A DNA stretch of 64,000 nucleotides, from contig NC_031495.1 of assembly GCF_000237925.1 (NCBI RefSeq), positions 29,766,679 through 29,830,678 on the forward strand, written 5' to 3'. The notes under the pieces are model-generated. The model made no database searches, was not told the DNA's origin, and saw only the letters and a list, made by a program, of their open reading frames with translations. The position numbers and the translations under genes are program-made. Positions 11,395 through 22,837 of the stretch are shown one piece after another. Within the stretch, counting starts at the first letter, position 1. Every line of letters starts with the position of its first letter. This stretch comes from Schistosoma mansoni (lineage: Eukaryota; Platyhelminthes; Trematoda; Strigeidida; Schistosomatidae).

Positions 11395-12681
11395 AATTTT
11401 GCCGCTGTTTGACCTTGATGTGCGCAGTGTACTCCGATGCATTGGATGCCTTCTGAAGAATTCTTGAGATCCATATGTCGCTCTTGTTTTTAGTGTGGTA
11501 CGTACGATTCATTTCATGCATTGGCAGTCGGTAATATAGATACAGTTTGTAGTAATCTTATCTGTACGGTTGCTGAGGTTACAAGTTTTTGAGACAGGGT
11601 ACGACAACATATTCTTTTTTGCCGATAAGTACTTAGTTTGTTTAATGTTTCTAAACTATGCGACCGTTTCTGTGGAACTTGGTGTTCTATGGTTGAGATA
11701 AATATAAGATTTTATTTATTATCGGCTGATGATTTTTTGAGTGTCTCAACCGGTTGAGATACTGGCCAATCAATCTGTTAAGAACGCTATATCGCTTTAG
11801 GCGTTCTGCTGAATGTCACCTTTATTCCCCCAAAGTTTACAGTGGTTTCTCGAATTAGAGTGAACGGGCTGGTGCAATCGACCAACTAAACTACATACTC
11901 AACTCTATTTCGCCTGCAGACGTTATTGTAATGTGAGACGGCTGTCGTGAGTGCCATATTTAGACAAGACAAAACAGATAGGCCATTTTTGGCATTACAT
12001 TTTTGTTTATACTGTGCTAAGTTTTCATAATGAAGTTTAGCAACTTAGCTCCATTTTCATGCCAGTTTCTCCACTATCTTTAGATCTAACTGCATGTTAC
12101 AAACAGTCGATTGTTGCTCCCTAAGTGGAAGTTTGCGCACTAGTAGTAGTCATTACTCTTGTCAGACTGAACTGGATGCTTTAGAAGTGAAGCTAGGTTG
12201 TAGTTGGTATCCAGTTTTTCAATTGATACTTCCGTGCCATAAATCATGACACGTTCTGTCGTTTTGGACTCTTGTCTTACTTGAGAGTTTGAGACTTTAA
12301 AATCCCCAAGTCTTCCTTCTCAACCCAATAATAAGTTCACATTGTTTTTTTCCACATGATATTAACTCTCTCGGTACCAGGTAGTCTTGGCTGAATAGGT
12401 TTTAAACTTTTTTTTCCACTTAGCATCATATTGCTTCATTTCAATCATTGAAACCCAAATTAGGATTTAGGCATCGTATATTTGCAATGAAGTTGATATC
12501 TTACATCCTTACCCAAGAAATACTTATTCCATCCCAAATCATATGAATATGTTGCTTATTGAAAATGTACACATATTTTTGTTTTTGTACTACAGATTGT
12601 GAATTACCTAGGGATTTATTGCATTCATCTGGGGCCTAAAGTTTTCAGACCTTCTTACTACAAGGTTTGATCTTTGTCACA
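11395..12681. other. Upstream region of MTG1, no gene seen
   Basis: AT-rich, without recognisable coding sequence. A good 3' splice acceptor (TTTTTGTACTACAG) ends near 12595, about 90 bp before the MTG1 ATG. It could be the acceptor of a 5' UTR intron or of spliced-leader trans-splicing, which schistosomes use. The promoter is not identifiable by eye. Confidence 0.4.
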
Positions 12682-15600
12682 ATGCCAACAGCTTTTAGTT
12701 ACCAAAAATATGCTTCCAAATTTATTTTGCAACGACTGTTTTCCTCAGAATGTTTCGGAAATATTTCGTGTAAATCAGAGAAGATTCGGCATATTGGTCA
12801 ACAAGCAGTTCAATGGTTTCCAGGGCATATGCGTAAAGGCATGGATGTTATTCATTCTAAAATGCCACTTGTTGATGTCATTATTGAAGTTCATGACGCA
12901 AGGATACCTTTTTCCGGTAGACCTGAGTTTTTTCAGAAGTTTGAATTGGTAAGGAAACCAGTCTTTTTTTTTAATTTCCTGAATCTTAGGCGTTGAGTTC
13001 GTATGCAGTGCTTAGGTATCACCAAGAAACCTCTACGTTTCCATGACTATGAACATTAGGTTATATGTTAATAATTTGGCCCCTTCGGCCCCAAATGCCC
13101 TGGTCGGGCCGTGAGTGGGTAGAGTCAGCTCTTCCTCACGTGCATATAACCACTGCGAGGGAAGTCCTACTCACTGCCTTCTTGCGGCATTACTGTTGTT
13201 TACGAAATTGAGAAGACGAAAAGTGAATGTCTGGCGCTTTAATCGTGTTAGTGAATAAATAAAATCCACTTAGGGGAGTTGGAAAACCCTAGTTCAAAAC
13301 CAGTGGTGCACATGGGCTTCAGGATCCTTAGGAAACAAATGGCGTATGAACCTATTGTTGGTCACCAGCTACTATGGGACCGCATCTCCTGACGTTGCTC
13401 CACTACCTTGTGGATTAGACCTTTAGGTCATAGGCTCGGGGATTGCCTTCCTATCTGGCTGACTTGAGTAACAACGCCATCATGTTTGAGATGCGTTTCT
13501 CCCCCTCTAAATGTAAAATGTCTCAACACTAGTCTCTGTCAACTCCTTAACTAGTGATAAAGAGTAAAGTGACTTAGCATGATGGGTTAGTAACTATGTC
13601 TCGCTATGGATTCAGAAAGCTCTCCTGTTCTTTGCCAACTTAGGTCACTTATGGGGAAGGCGAGATGTCCACCTGCCAACGAAAGGGAGTGTATACTGTG
13701 CGATAGTCCACTATGTATATCTTTATGGTTGTAAGACTTGGTTTACAAAGTATAATACATGGATAGGCTGCATGATTTTGATCATGGGTGTTTTCAAAGC
13801 GTTTCTCGCGTTTCGTGGAATTAGTGAATGAGTAATGTTGAGGTTAGGCATAGAATCCTAAGCAAACTTGACAAATGGGTTAGTGGGTTTATAAATCGTC
13901 ACTGGTTAGGGTGATTAAGACATTTGTTACATACTCCCAATCATCACCTCAGTGGGATGTATTTGATGGTATGAAGTCGGGTTAAAATAAAGCCAAGAGT
14001 GACCCAAACAAAACTTGGTATCAGTCCAGGAGGTCATCGAATATTGGTCTGAGCCACGGTGATAGATGCAGAATACCTGGTTGGGGGTGCGTTGGGTGAT
14101 ATGCCTTAGAATCATCCACAGTGACTTGGATGAATCCACTGTCTGACTTTCTCACGGTCTTGACTTCCAGTATTATTTCATGCCTCTCCACTGCCTTTCG
14201 CTGTGGTCTAGTGGTTAGGACATTGCGTTGTGGCCGCACTAACCCAGGTTCGAATCGTGGCAGCGACATCCTATTTAAGCCCCCAAATGCCCTGGTACGG
14301 CCGAGAGTGGGGAGAGTCCGCTCTCCCTCTCGAAATGCTCTCATATGGCCACGCGTATATAGCCTCTGCCAGGGAAGTCCTACTCACTGCCTTCTCGCAC
14401 CATGGGTGTTGTTTACGAAATCGAGAAGACGAAAAGCGAATGTCCGGCGCTTTAACCGGGTTGGTGGACACGGAGGTTCCGCCTAGGGGAGTTGGAAAAC
14501 CCTGATTCCAAACCAATGGTGCACATGGACTCCAGTATCCTGAAGGAACAAATGGCGTATGAACCGATCGTCGGTCACTGGCTACCATGGGACTGCATAT
14601 CCTTACGATGCTCCACTGCCTTGTGGATCAGATCTTTAGGTCAAAGGCTTCTGGTGCGGCCCCCTAAGAAAACCACCTGCTTCGGTTTGAGCGCCCGGGC
14701 AGTATCACAGCCCTCACACAAATCAAATGAGATTTGTGTGGCGCATTGTATCTGGTACCAATATTTGTGTTCAAATAAATAAATAAACTGCCTTTCGCCA
14801 TTCATCTTGCTAATTTTATATTGTGATAATATTGTATGACAACGTTGACCAGCTCACATATGTACCAGGCTATGTGTTTGTGATGACTGATAACCAACTT
14901 GCACTTGAACCTATCAGCTCAAAAAACACAGCCTAATGTATTTACCTGAGTTACAAATCTCCATCATTTTGAAATACTCTTTTTGCTAATATGATTGGGT
15001 TGACTTCAGTTTTTCATATTCTGCATGTTTAATCTTTTTCACAGTCATAGACCCTATTGTTCGACTCAATTGTTATCCATCTTAATTTCATATTTGTGCC
15101 TGTATGATGTGGCAGCTTGAGCCAGTAAAAACTTGTTGTAACTGGTCCTGAACACTGTAATCGATGATTTACAACCATTTTTAATCACTCAAATCATATT
15201 TCCCTGTTTTTCTAACCCATTTTGTCAATCTAATCATTCCGTTGGGTAACAGTTTAGATTGACTCTTCTGTGTTAAAGCTTTCGCATTGTGCTGTCTGTC
15301 TGTTCACTATTGAGGGATATACTGAAAATGCTAACAATGCTCAGTTCATTTTTAACTTCAAGCACTATGTGGCAATCATAAAGGTAGCTTAAATATGCTG
15401 CAAAATTGCCGAGCCTACAGAAGTAATCTAAGCATGTTAATAAATTTGACCTATGATATTAATGCTGTGTGCACACTAGAAAGCTGTATCCCGACCGTTG
15501 CTGCTACCTTGACGTGGTGGTCGGGCTTGCCTATCGTGATGATCCAATCGAGCTATGCTGGCTGGAACAATCGTTCCTCAAGGTCCTACCATGCCAGACA

Positions 15601-18600
15601 GGTCGGTTGAAGAGCGGTGAGACTAAAAGCAGCAATCCCAAGGTCCGAAGGCGAAGTCGTACTGCTGACTGTACAGAGGTGTGAAAGCAGTAAGGTGTTT
15701 CCTTCAGACAACCAGCATGACAGCGATGCTGCCTTCCCACAAGGAGGGGTGGGGTTAGAAAAGGTCGACCCTAAAAATGCACACCTCGCCTTATCCCACG
15801 GATTTCCGTCTCCGGCGGTAAGGACTTTTGAAGAACGGAGCTAACACGTCAAAAATCCCCCACAAAAAGGCCGTGCGTGACCGGCCTCAAGCAGATGTCC
15901 CTTGGGCACTGCGGTCACGCTCCCAGGTCGTTAAGACCAACACTAATCCAACTTCTTTTTCAGGTCCCTCAAGAAATACCCTTCCACGGTGTGGGCAGCC
16001 GGGAAGTGATACTAGCCCTCATACCCTTAACTGCACACAAGACCAAGTTGGTCGCTTTCAAATCCTTCCTACACCTAATAACTCTGTTATCTCCTCGACT
16101 AACCCTTCCCACGTCCTTTTATCGTGTCGCACCGCTAGGGCAAACGATTCGAGTACACAGAACGTTATTCCTGGTCTCTTGAAACCACGCTCTAAACTAC
16201 ATATAGGAACTTTTAATGTCCGAACATTGTGCCAAATAGGACAACAGGCTTCCTTAGCTAGAACTCTAGAATCTTACACCATCGATGTGTGCTGCGTCTC
16301 CGAAACGCGCATACAAGATCCGAGTAGTGTCATTCATTTGACCGCACCTAATCAAAATAAAGTTTCATCTCGATACACGCTCCGTGTATCTGGAAGCCCT
16401 GACGCTGCTTCCCGTGGCCTCGCTGGAGTAGGTATAGCATTAAGTCCTAGGGCAGAACTAGCTCTTTTAGACTGGATCCCAGTAGACAGTCGTCTATGCG
16501 CTGTTCGACTAAACGGATCAGTAAGGACTCGGAAAGATAGGGAAATTCGTCGTTGCCTCTTCGTCGTCTCTGCCTACTCTCCCACTGACTGCAGCTCAGA
16601 CGATATAAAAGATGAGTTCTACAGGAAACTTTCTGACCTTCTCCGAGAAGCTAGGCGTTCTGATGTAGTAATAGTAGCAGGTGACTTTAATGCTCAAGTA
16701 GGTAAACTAAGTGAAAGGGAAGGACACCTGGGTGGATCTTATGGTGTCATGGCGAAAAGAACAGATAATGGCGACCGTCTGTTGCAGCTATGCTCAGATA
16801 ACCGCCTATTTCTTGCAAATACTAACTTTAAGCATAAGGAAAAACATCTTTTGACCTGGCGACCCCCGAATTCGTCCCAACGTTGGACCCAATTAGATCA
16901 CATCGCTATCAGCCACCGATGGAGGGGCTCGATAGAAGACTGTCGCTCATTCTGGGGCACATGCTTAGATTCAGATCATGCTCTAGTGCGAGCACGTATT
17001 TGTCTGCGTCTTACTGGACGTAGGAAAGACACTGCAGGGAAGCCTCTAAGGGTTCTACTTAATGGTAGGCAAGCTAAGAATATATTTCAGGAACAACTAG
17101 AAAAACAGTTAGGCAGCCATGTAAGTTGTGTCCACCCCGAGGCAGCGTGGAATGACATCCGAAAAGCTGTGGAATCAGCAGTGATATCCGCTAATAAGGT
17201 AAACCATAACGTTAGGGAGAAACAATGGATCTCGGCAGCATCTACCGCACTGATAGATGCTCGTAAACTCATCCCACCTGGCTCTGAGCATAACGAAGAG
17301 CGGAGTCAACTTAAGCGCAGGCTTATAAGAAGTCTACGTAATGATCGTGAACGGTGGTGGGTAGCGAAAGCAAGAGAGATGGAAAAGGCAGCGGCAATAG
17401 GTAACAGTAGGCAGCTATTCAGACTCGTTAAAGAAACCGGTATTAGGAACCCGAATATCAGTGAAACCATCTCAGATAAAGATGGGCATATAATTCATTC
17501 TCAATCCAGGAGGTTGGATCGATGGGCAGAACACTTTAGGGATCAGTTCAACTGGCCTTCAGCCACACTTCAATTACCCACGATCCCCAGTCGTCCTGAA
17601 TGGCAAATTGATGTAAGTCCTCCAACCCTCTGTGAGGTTGAAAAAGCTATAGGAAATCTGAAGCGAGGGAGAGCAGCAGGCCCTGACAGGTTGACCCCTG
17701 AGATTTTTAAGGATGGTGGTCCAGTACTAGCAGTGAGATTGACTGAGGTCTTAGGTAGAATCTGGGAACTGGACGTAATTCCATCTGACTGGTCCCAATC
17801 ACTGATTGTGCCAGTTTATAAGAAAGGACAAAAGTCCTCTTGTGACAATCACAGAGGGATCAGTTTGACTAATATAGTGTCTAAAATATTAGCTTCAATA
17901 ATACTAGGTCGCCTAACCAAAGCTCGTGAAGAGCAGACTAGAGAAAACCAAGCTGGTTTTCGACCTGGACGTGGTTGCATAGACCAGATATTCACCCTAC
18001 GTCAGGTCCTAGAACATAGACACAAATTCAGACGTCCCACAATAGTAGTATTTCTTGACCTTAAGGCGGCATTTGACTCTGTTGATCGTGAGGTTCTATG
18101 GCAATGTTTGTCACTGAAAGGAGTACCAAAGAAGTACATTAACCTCATAAAGGCTCTCTACTCGAGCACAACTGGTCGAGTTAGAGCCTATGGCGAACTG
18201 TCATCAGAACTGATTACCACAAGTGGCGTTCGTCAGGGCTGTCCACTCTCCCCATTCTTGTTTAACTTTGTCATTGACTTACTTTTAGAGATAGCACTTT
18301 CATCAGCTAAACCTCCAGGAGTTGAACTTTTACCAGGAGACTCACTTGTCGACTTAGAATACGCCGACGACATAGTTTTACTCGGTGAAGACGCTGACAA
18401 CATGCAGAGTCTTCTGACCACTATAAGCAACAATGCAGGCATGTTCGGAATGCGATTCTCTCCCTCGAAGTGCAAAATGTTACTTCAGGATTGGGTTGCA
18501 TCGACACCTGAACTAATGATAGGGAGTGAAGTAGTTGAGCGTGTAGACCACTTCACTTATCTTGGAAGTCTCATCAGCCCTTGTGGTCTGGTATGTGACG

Positions 18601-21600
18601 AAATCTCAGCACGGATACAGAAGGCTCGTCTAGCTTTCGCCAACTTGCGTCATTTATGGCGTAGGCGAGATATCCGTCTAGCAACCAAAGGACGGGTTTA
18701 CTGTGCAGCAGTTCGCTCCGTCCTACTCTATGGCAGTGAAACATGGCCAATAAGAGTAGAGGATATTCGTAGGCTACTAGTGTTCGATCATAGGTGTCTT
18801 CGAAGCATTGCTCGTATATCCTGGGACCACCGGGTAAGTAATGCAGTTGTTAGGAAACGAGTACTAGGTAGGGATGGCAAATCGATTGATGAAGTAGTGA
18901 AACTTCATCAGTTGAGATGGCTGGGACATGTGTTACGTATGCCCGACCACCGACTGCCCCGACGTGCAATGTTTCATGGTGTAGGAGTAGGTTGGAAGAA
19001 AGCTAGGGGTGGCCAGACCAAAACGTGGCACAAATCAATGAAGTCACTGACAAGTGGACTGGGCCATGTTGGTAGGTGTAGACTACCTGGTTGGGATTCG
19101 CGAGATGACAGCAACCGATGGTTAGAGACCTTGAATGACATGGCTCAAAATCGTTTGCAATGGCGAAGATGCATCCACTCTTTGTGTTCTACCAAATTCT
19201 AATCTTCTGAATTCCTCATGTCTTTATCTTTTTCTCTTTCCAAATTTATTTCACTGTACTATACTCCTTCAATAATTTCTTGAAACCCCTAATCTTTTGG
19301 ATTTCTGATTATACTCCTACTACTTCTACCACTATGGGATTTGAATCGACAACTGCATCTCTGTGCTAATGTGGTATGGCAACTCGAACTGATGTACGTA
19401 CGTACGAAGTTCTACGTTGTGACTGACTGACTGACTGAGAAAGCTGTATGTTTAGTTTCAAATATTAATAAGCGGAAAACTAGATGTGTTCTTAGGCAGA
19501 ACGTATTTAAGAATGAACTTATTTATTCTTCCGACATATTCATCACTAGATTGTTGAAAAAGATATTTAAAATTGACTGAAAATTTAGTTTTTCAGCCAA
19601 AATTATTTCTTCAATTACATTTTTGGCACTGTTTTCAAGATATCTCACCCTAGCCATAAATTTATTCTGTCCACTGTGTTTCGCTTACCTGACTTTAAAA
19701 TTTAATTGTATTTTTATATAGAATCGTCCTACGATTTTATTGATGAACAAAATTGACTTGGCCGAACCAATTAGTGATCGGCAGGCTCATACAAATCGAA
19801 TTATTGAGGAATCACGTATTATTAAACGTGGTCCACTTGAAGTATACTATACCCAGCTTAATGCACCTGAAAAGCAGAAGGGGATTTTGAAACGATTGAT
19901 GTCCAGGTTGGTAGGCTAGTCTTTTTGTTTTAACTTAAAGAAACTTGAATACCTCATAAAACGATAGCTTTGGCATAATACGCTGATAAAATTTCAGTTT
20001 TAAGCATAATCTTGAGACGTTTAGTTTTGATTTATTTCATTTTTGTTTTTACATTATAGTTTGCCTCATTTAGCCACCACCTCAGGGCATCCTGTCAATT
20101 CAGTTATAACAGTTATGGTCTTAGGTATTCCAAATAGTGGAAAAAGTACATTGATTAATGCTCTACGAAGTATTGGGCATGGAGGTCCCGGGGGTGCAGC
20201 AAGAGTTGGACGTACAGCTGGTCAAACTCGTTCTGTGGGTCATCCGATTATTTTGTACAGAGGAAACTCAAGTCATATATCAGATGATATTGACGGCAGT
20301 GTAATGGGTTCCCCTGACTACAAAATTCAGGTGTTTGATACACCCGGTATCTTAGAGCCTCGTGCTCGAACTTTAAGTGAACGACTTAGCCTTTGTGTCT
20401 GTGGAGCTGTGGACTATTCATCTCTTCAACCAGGTAATAATTCATTCTTTACTAAATAACAACTCCTGATTTATTTTAACTACGTTTTCCTCTCTCTTGC
20501 ATATAGTTGTCGTTTAATTATAAAAAGTTACAGTTTAACTAAGAATATGAGAAACCGTAACACTTTTACTCAGATTTTTTTCACCAGTAGTTACTCGTGG
20601 ACAGATATGTTAGAGGAATATAGATTGGATTAAAGCACGTTCCGTTCAGGGTTGTGTTGGAGCACGCTTATCCAATCAACGCTAGCAGATACTTGTAGAA
20701 GACTCTAGAATCTTCTCATGTAAAAACTATAAATATACTAACGTTTATATTATTGTAATTCCTACTTCTACCTGCCCTTGTCATTTGGGACTCAATCTCG
20801 TTCCTATTCAACTGTGTTCTGATTTAGGGACTTGTCGAGTGAATTATTGTCCAAGATTGCTAAGCAATAGGAGTAACTGGGTCGTAATAAGTTAAATTAT
20901 AACAAAGTGTGATTTTAAAAGGTTGATTCATTGTTTTAAGACCTCTATACTGATGATTCAGGTTGTCATGAAACTGGTCTAAGTAGGTCACTTACTCCTG
21001 TTACTCCCAATGGAGCATAGGCCGCCAGCCAGCATTCTCCAACCCACTCTTTCCTGGGCCTTTCTTTCTAGTTCTATCCAGTTGTTATTCATCCTTCTCA
21101 TATCTGTCCATTTCTTGGCGTAATATGTTCTTCAGTCTTCCTCTTTTCCTTTGGTCTTCAGGATTCCACGTGAGGATTTGCCTTGTGATTCAGTCTCCAT
21201 ATTACTGTGGTTACTTGACTACGTGGTGACTAGATATACTTGGTTTCTAGTCGATGAGTTACGTGTGTTTTGAGATAAGATGTTGTCGCTGACACATACT
21301 ACTGTGGTTGAACTCAATGTTTGTCAATGAGTGAAAAGGTTTGTTTAACAATAAGTCTGACGAATATTAACATGAGAGACTTCAGTTTGATCAGTAAGGG
21401 TGATGTGACGTATCCTGATCATTAAATGACTAGTGAAGTGTTTTGTATTTCTAGTTGACGATAAAATTATGTTAACTAGTTAACTAACTGGAATTTTGTG
21501 AAACCTGTGGTATCTTTGCATATCTTCACTCATTATTACACATTTAGTTCAGTATATCATGTAAAGGATGTCTAACCTTAAGCTTGTTTTAGAAATAAAT

Positions 21601-22071
21601 CTGTTCTGAGATAGAATTAAGTAAGAAAGAATATTTTCATTTCTTATATCTTCCAGTCACTGCTGATTTGTTTCAACCCATTTTTTAAAATTGAATTCCT
21701 GTTCATTTATCTTTGAACTTTTAGAAGTACTAGTGGACTACTTGTTATTTTGGTTTAATCGTCATCAACGTACAGAATACGTTTCTCTTTTTGATTTACC
21801 TGGTCCTACCACAGATGTTAACGAATTATTAATCAGCGTGTGCTTTAAAAACAAATTTTTCGTGACTGTATCCAAACCAAGTTGGCTACCTAATGAAATA
21901 GAAACTTCAGATGAATTATTTAAAAGTAATATCACTCAAAAGATGTCTATACCTGATACTAAACGTGCTGCCTTTCATATCCTTAGATTATTTAATCAAG
22001 GATATTTTGGTCCAGTTACTTTCTTACCTGAAGATGAAGAGTTAGCAGATAATTTCTTTCATCTTGTTTAG
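12682..22071 (+). CDS. MTG1: MTG1 mitochondrial ribosome-assembly GTPase, 4 exons
   Basis: Exons: 12682-12948, 19722-19906, 20060-20433 and 21725-22071. All junctions are GT/AG and phases agree, giving 390 residues (human MTG1 is about 334). The product is a circularly permuted YlqF/MTG1-type GTPase that acts in mitochondria on the large ribosomal subunit. The motifs occur in permuted order: [11 protein letters not shown] and [17 protein letters not shown] in exon 1, G4 MNKIDLA in exon 2, then G1 GIPNSGKST, a G2-like GRTAGQT and G3 DTPG in exon 3. The C-terminal helical domain ([17 protein letters not shown]) opens exon 4. The first ~45 residues are rich in Lys, Arg, Ser and Phe and lack acidic residues early on, consistent with a mitochondrial presequence. 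The chosen start is the first ATG; an in-frame TTG lies upstream at 12667. Intron 1 is 6.8 kb and full of retroelements. AATAAA at 22133 is a likely poly(A) signal. Confidence 0.93.
13075..13440 (+). mobile_element. tRNA-derived SINE copy, 5'-truncated
   Basis: It matches 14280-14640 block by block (CCAAATGCCCTGGT, AGGGAAGTCCTACTCACTGCC, GTTTACGAAATTGAGAAGACGAAAAG and GGGGAGTTGGAAAACCCT). The tRNA-like head is missing. It runs into RTE-derived sequence at about 13440. Confidence 0.75.
13445..14190 (+). mobile_element. Decayed RTE 3' region
   Basis: It is alignable by eye with the RT C-terminal and 3' coding part of the intact RTE at 18430-19150: ATGCGTTTCTCCCCCTC near 13490, TTATGGGGAAGGCGAGAT near 13654, GATCATGGGTGTTTTC near 13780, and TACCTGGTTGGG near 14070. 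It has many stops and indels. It is a relic of the same or a sister family, wedged between two SINE copies. Confidence 0.7.
14200..14785 (+). mobile_element. Full-length tRNA-His-like SINE
   Basis: The head (14200-14270) has an A box (TCTAGTGGTTAGGACA), a tRNA-His-like anticodon arm (GCGTTGTGGCCGCA) and a B box (GGTTCGAATC). The acceptor stem does not pair well, so it is a SINE promoter and not a tRNA gene. The body is shared with 13075-13440. The tail contains a perfect 10-bp hairpin (14715-14724 with 14731-14740, 6-nt loop) and ends in AAATAAATAAATAA. A 126-bp 3'-end copy lies at 28423-28548 on the - strand. Confidence 0.8.
15490..15636 (+). ncRNA. Candidate HDV-like self-cleaving ribozyme at the RTE 5' end
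   Basis: It begins at the first base of the element. P1: CCCGACC (15490-15496) with GGTCGGG (15519-15525). P2: GTTGCTGCT (15497-15505) with AGCAGCAAT (15628-15636), the last pair G-U. P3: ACC (15506-15508) with GGT (15516-15518), closing a 7-nt loop TTGACGT. Its 3' strand abuts P1, as in HDV ribozymes. P4: CTTGCC (15526-15531) with GGTGAG (15616-15621, two wobbles), enclosing a large insertion. J4/2 reads CTAAA (15623-15627), with C15623 in the position of the catalytic cytosine. This is the HDV nested double-pseudoknot order. HDV-like ribozymes are known at 5' ends of R2 and RTE elements. A starting C, where G is usual, is a caveat. Confidence 0.72.
15822..19202 (+). CDS. RTE retrotransposon polyprotein: endonuclease plus reverse transcriptase
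   Basis: The open frame runs from just after a TAA (15819-15821) to the stop at 19202, about 1,124 residues from the TTG at 15828. The first ~120 residues are Ser/Pro/Arg-rich and without a known domain. The AP-like endonuclease covers about residues 124-395: [37 protein letters not shown] and SDHALV, so all its hallmark residues are present. RT spans about 600-880, with [55 protein letters not shown] and the catalytic YADD at residue 845. The C-terminal conserved region has [18 protein letters not shown]. The protein would nick DNA and prime reverse transcription of its own RNA. There is no in-frame ATG before about residue 308, inside the endonuclease, so initiation must be non-AUG or involve recoding. 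Confidence 0.93.
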   Translation, partial: GLLKNGANTSKIPHKKAVRDRPQADVPWALRSRSQVVKTNTNPTSFSGPSRNTLPRCGQPGSDTSPHTLNCTQDQVGRFQILPTPNNSVISSTNPSHVLLSCRTARANDSSTQNVIPGLLKPRSKLHIGTFNVRTLCQIGQQASLARTLESYTIDVCCVSETRIQDPSSVIHLTAPNQNKVSSRYTLRVSGSPDAASRGLAGVGIALSPRAELALLDWIPVDSRLCAVRLNGSVRTRKDREIRRCLFVVSAYSPTDCSSDDIKDEFYRKLSDLLREARRSDVVIVAGDFNAQVGKLSEREGHLGGSYGVMAKRTDNGDRLLQLCSDNRLFLANTNFKHKEKHLLTWRPPNSSQRWTQLDHIAISHRWRGSIEDCRSFWGTCLDSDHALVRARICLRLTGRRKDTAGKPLRVLLNGRQAKNIFQEQLEKQLGSHVSCVHPEAAWNDIRKAVESAVISANKVNHNVREKQWISAASTALIDARKLIPPGSEHNEERSQLKRRLIRSLRNDRERWWVAKAREMEKAAAIGNSRQLFRLVKETGIRNPNISETISDKDGHIIHSQSRRLDRWAEHFRDQFNWPSATLQLPTIPSRPEWQIDVSPPTLCEVEKAIGNLKRGRAAGPDRLTPEIFKDGGPVLAVRLTEVLGRIWELDVIPSDWSQSLIVPVYKKGQKSSCDNHRGISLTNIVSKILASIILGRLTKAREEQTRENQAGFRPGRGCIDQIFTLRQVLEHRHKFRRPTIVVFLDLKAAFDSVDREVLWQCLSLKGVPKKYINLIKALYSSTTGRVRAYGELSSELITTSGVRQGCPLSPFLFNFVIDLLLEIALSSAKPPGVELLPGDSLVDLEYADDIVLLGEDADNMQSLLTTISNNAGMFGMRFSPSKCKMLLQDWVASTPELMIGSEVVERVDHFTYLGSLISPCGLVCDEISARIQKARLAFANLRHLWRRRDIRLATKGRVYCAAVRSVLLYGSETWPIRVEDIRRLLVFDHRCLRSIARISWDHRVSNAVVRKRVLGRDGKSIDEVVKLHQLRWLGHVLRMPDHRLPRRAMFHGVGVGWKKARGGQTKTWHKSMKSLTSGLGHVGRCRLPGWDSRDDSNRWLETLNDMAQNRLQWRRCIHSLCSTKF
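20990..21215 (-). mobile_element. RTE (SR2-type) 3' fragment in MTG1 intron 3
   Basis: It matches the 3' end of the relic at 1570-1790 in order: GGAGCATAGGCCGCC, CCAGCATTCT, TTGTTATTCATCCTT, TTTTCCTTTGGTCTTCAGGATTCCA. It is 5'-truncated, as usual, and antisense to MTG1. Confidence 0.75.
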
Positions 22072-22837
22072 AAATTTTGAAATGACTTCTGAGCAAATGC
22101 TTTTGTAAATTGTACATAACACACCATTTGCAAATAAATAATCCACTTATTGATTGCCTCTTCAACTTTTGTTCAAATGAATTTATTTTGTGTTGATGTC
22201 TATCTGTGTTGTGATAGTGTTATTATTGACAGTAGCAATAAAATTCCACCAGTTTTACTGATTAACATTTTTGCCGAAAGTTCATATCTCATTGCTGTGC
22301 TTGAACACATTTTTAGATTTCAGTAATTTCTTTAGATTAAGAGATTTATAAGCTTACTTTAATTTCAGTTTACAATTGAACCATCTAGCTTATAGAACTC
22401 AGCATTATTGTAATCCCTCTCATCAACTACCATTCTCCATTCACTTTACTGATAAAACAAACTTGTGTCTCAGTCTCAGGAAATTTGTTCGATGTCTATG
22501 TTTATTAGGGACCCGGTCCAAGCGAAGATACAGATTTAAAGCCTTCTCCTTTTACCAAGTTTTTATAATCCGGTCGAAATCTATAGCTTTCTTAAAGTAT
22601 ATATAATTGTCAGTCCAGTGCGTGAGTTATTTTATTTTTTCATTTTTATTAAAATATCCCGTTGTCACCCTACTTAATCGCTTCTGTATGTATTGCATTC
22701 AATGTAGTAGATAATTAAAGGTAGTAAGTATGGGTAGCGCTCAAATATATTAAGCTTATACCAGTAATTCATATTTGGAATTCTCAAATGTCTTTCTGAT
22801 TCCACAATATAGCTTTTTGTTTATTATTTTACTTTAG
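22072..22837. other. Short gap between MTG1 and SMIM15
   Basis: Holds the MTG1 3' UTR with AATAAA (22133-22138) and then the acceptor tract in front of the SMIM15 ATG. No other coding sequence recognised. Confidence 0.5.

Larger units (their letters stand above)
15490..19437 (+). mobile_element. Full-length RTE-clade non-LTR retrotransposon
   Basis: This 3,948-bp element is flanked by a perfect 12-bp target duplication AGAAAGCTGTAT (15478-15489 and 19438-19449), which fixes both ends. It has a ribozyme-like 5' leader, one long ORF with endonuclease and RT, a short 3' UTR, and a 3' tail of TGAC repeats (GACTGACTGACTGA) typical of RTE elements. It sits in MTG1 intron 1 in the sense orientation. 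The perfect duplication and uninterrupted ORF indicate recent insertion. Related fragments occur at 13445-14190, 50400-50690 and 57150-57690. Confidence 0.95.

Noticed and set aside
14200-14270. tRNA-His gene
   Set aside because: A and B boxes and the anticodon arm are recognisable, but the acceptor and T stems do not pair and the block is the head of a SINE with a long body and AT-rich tail.
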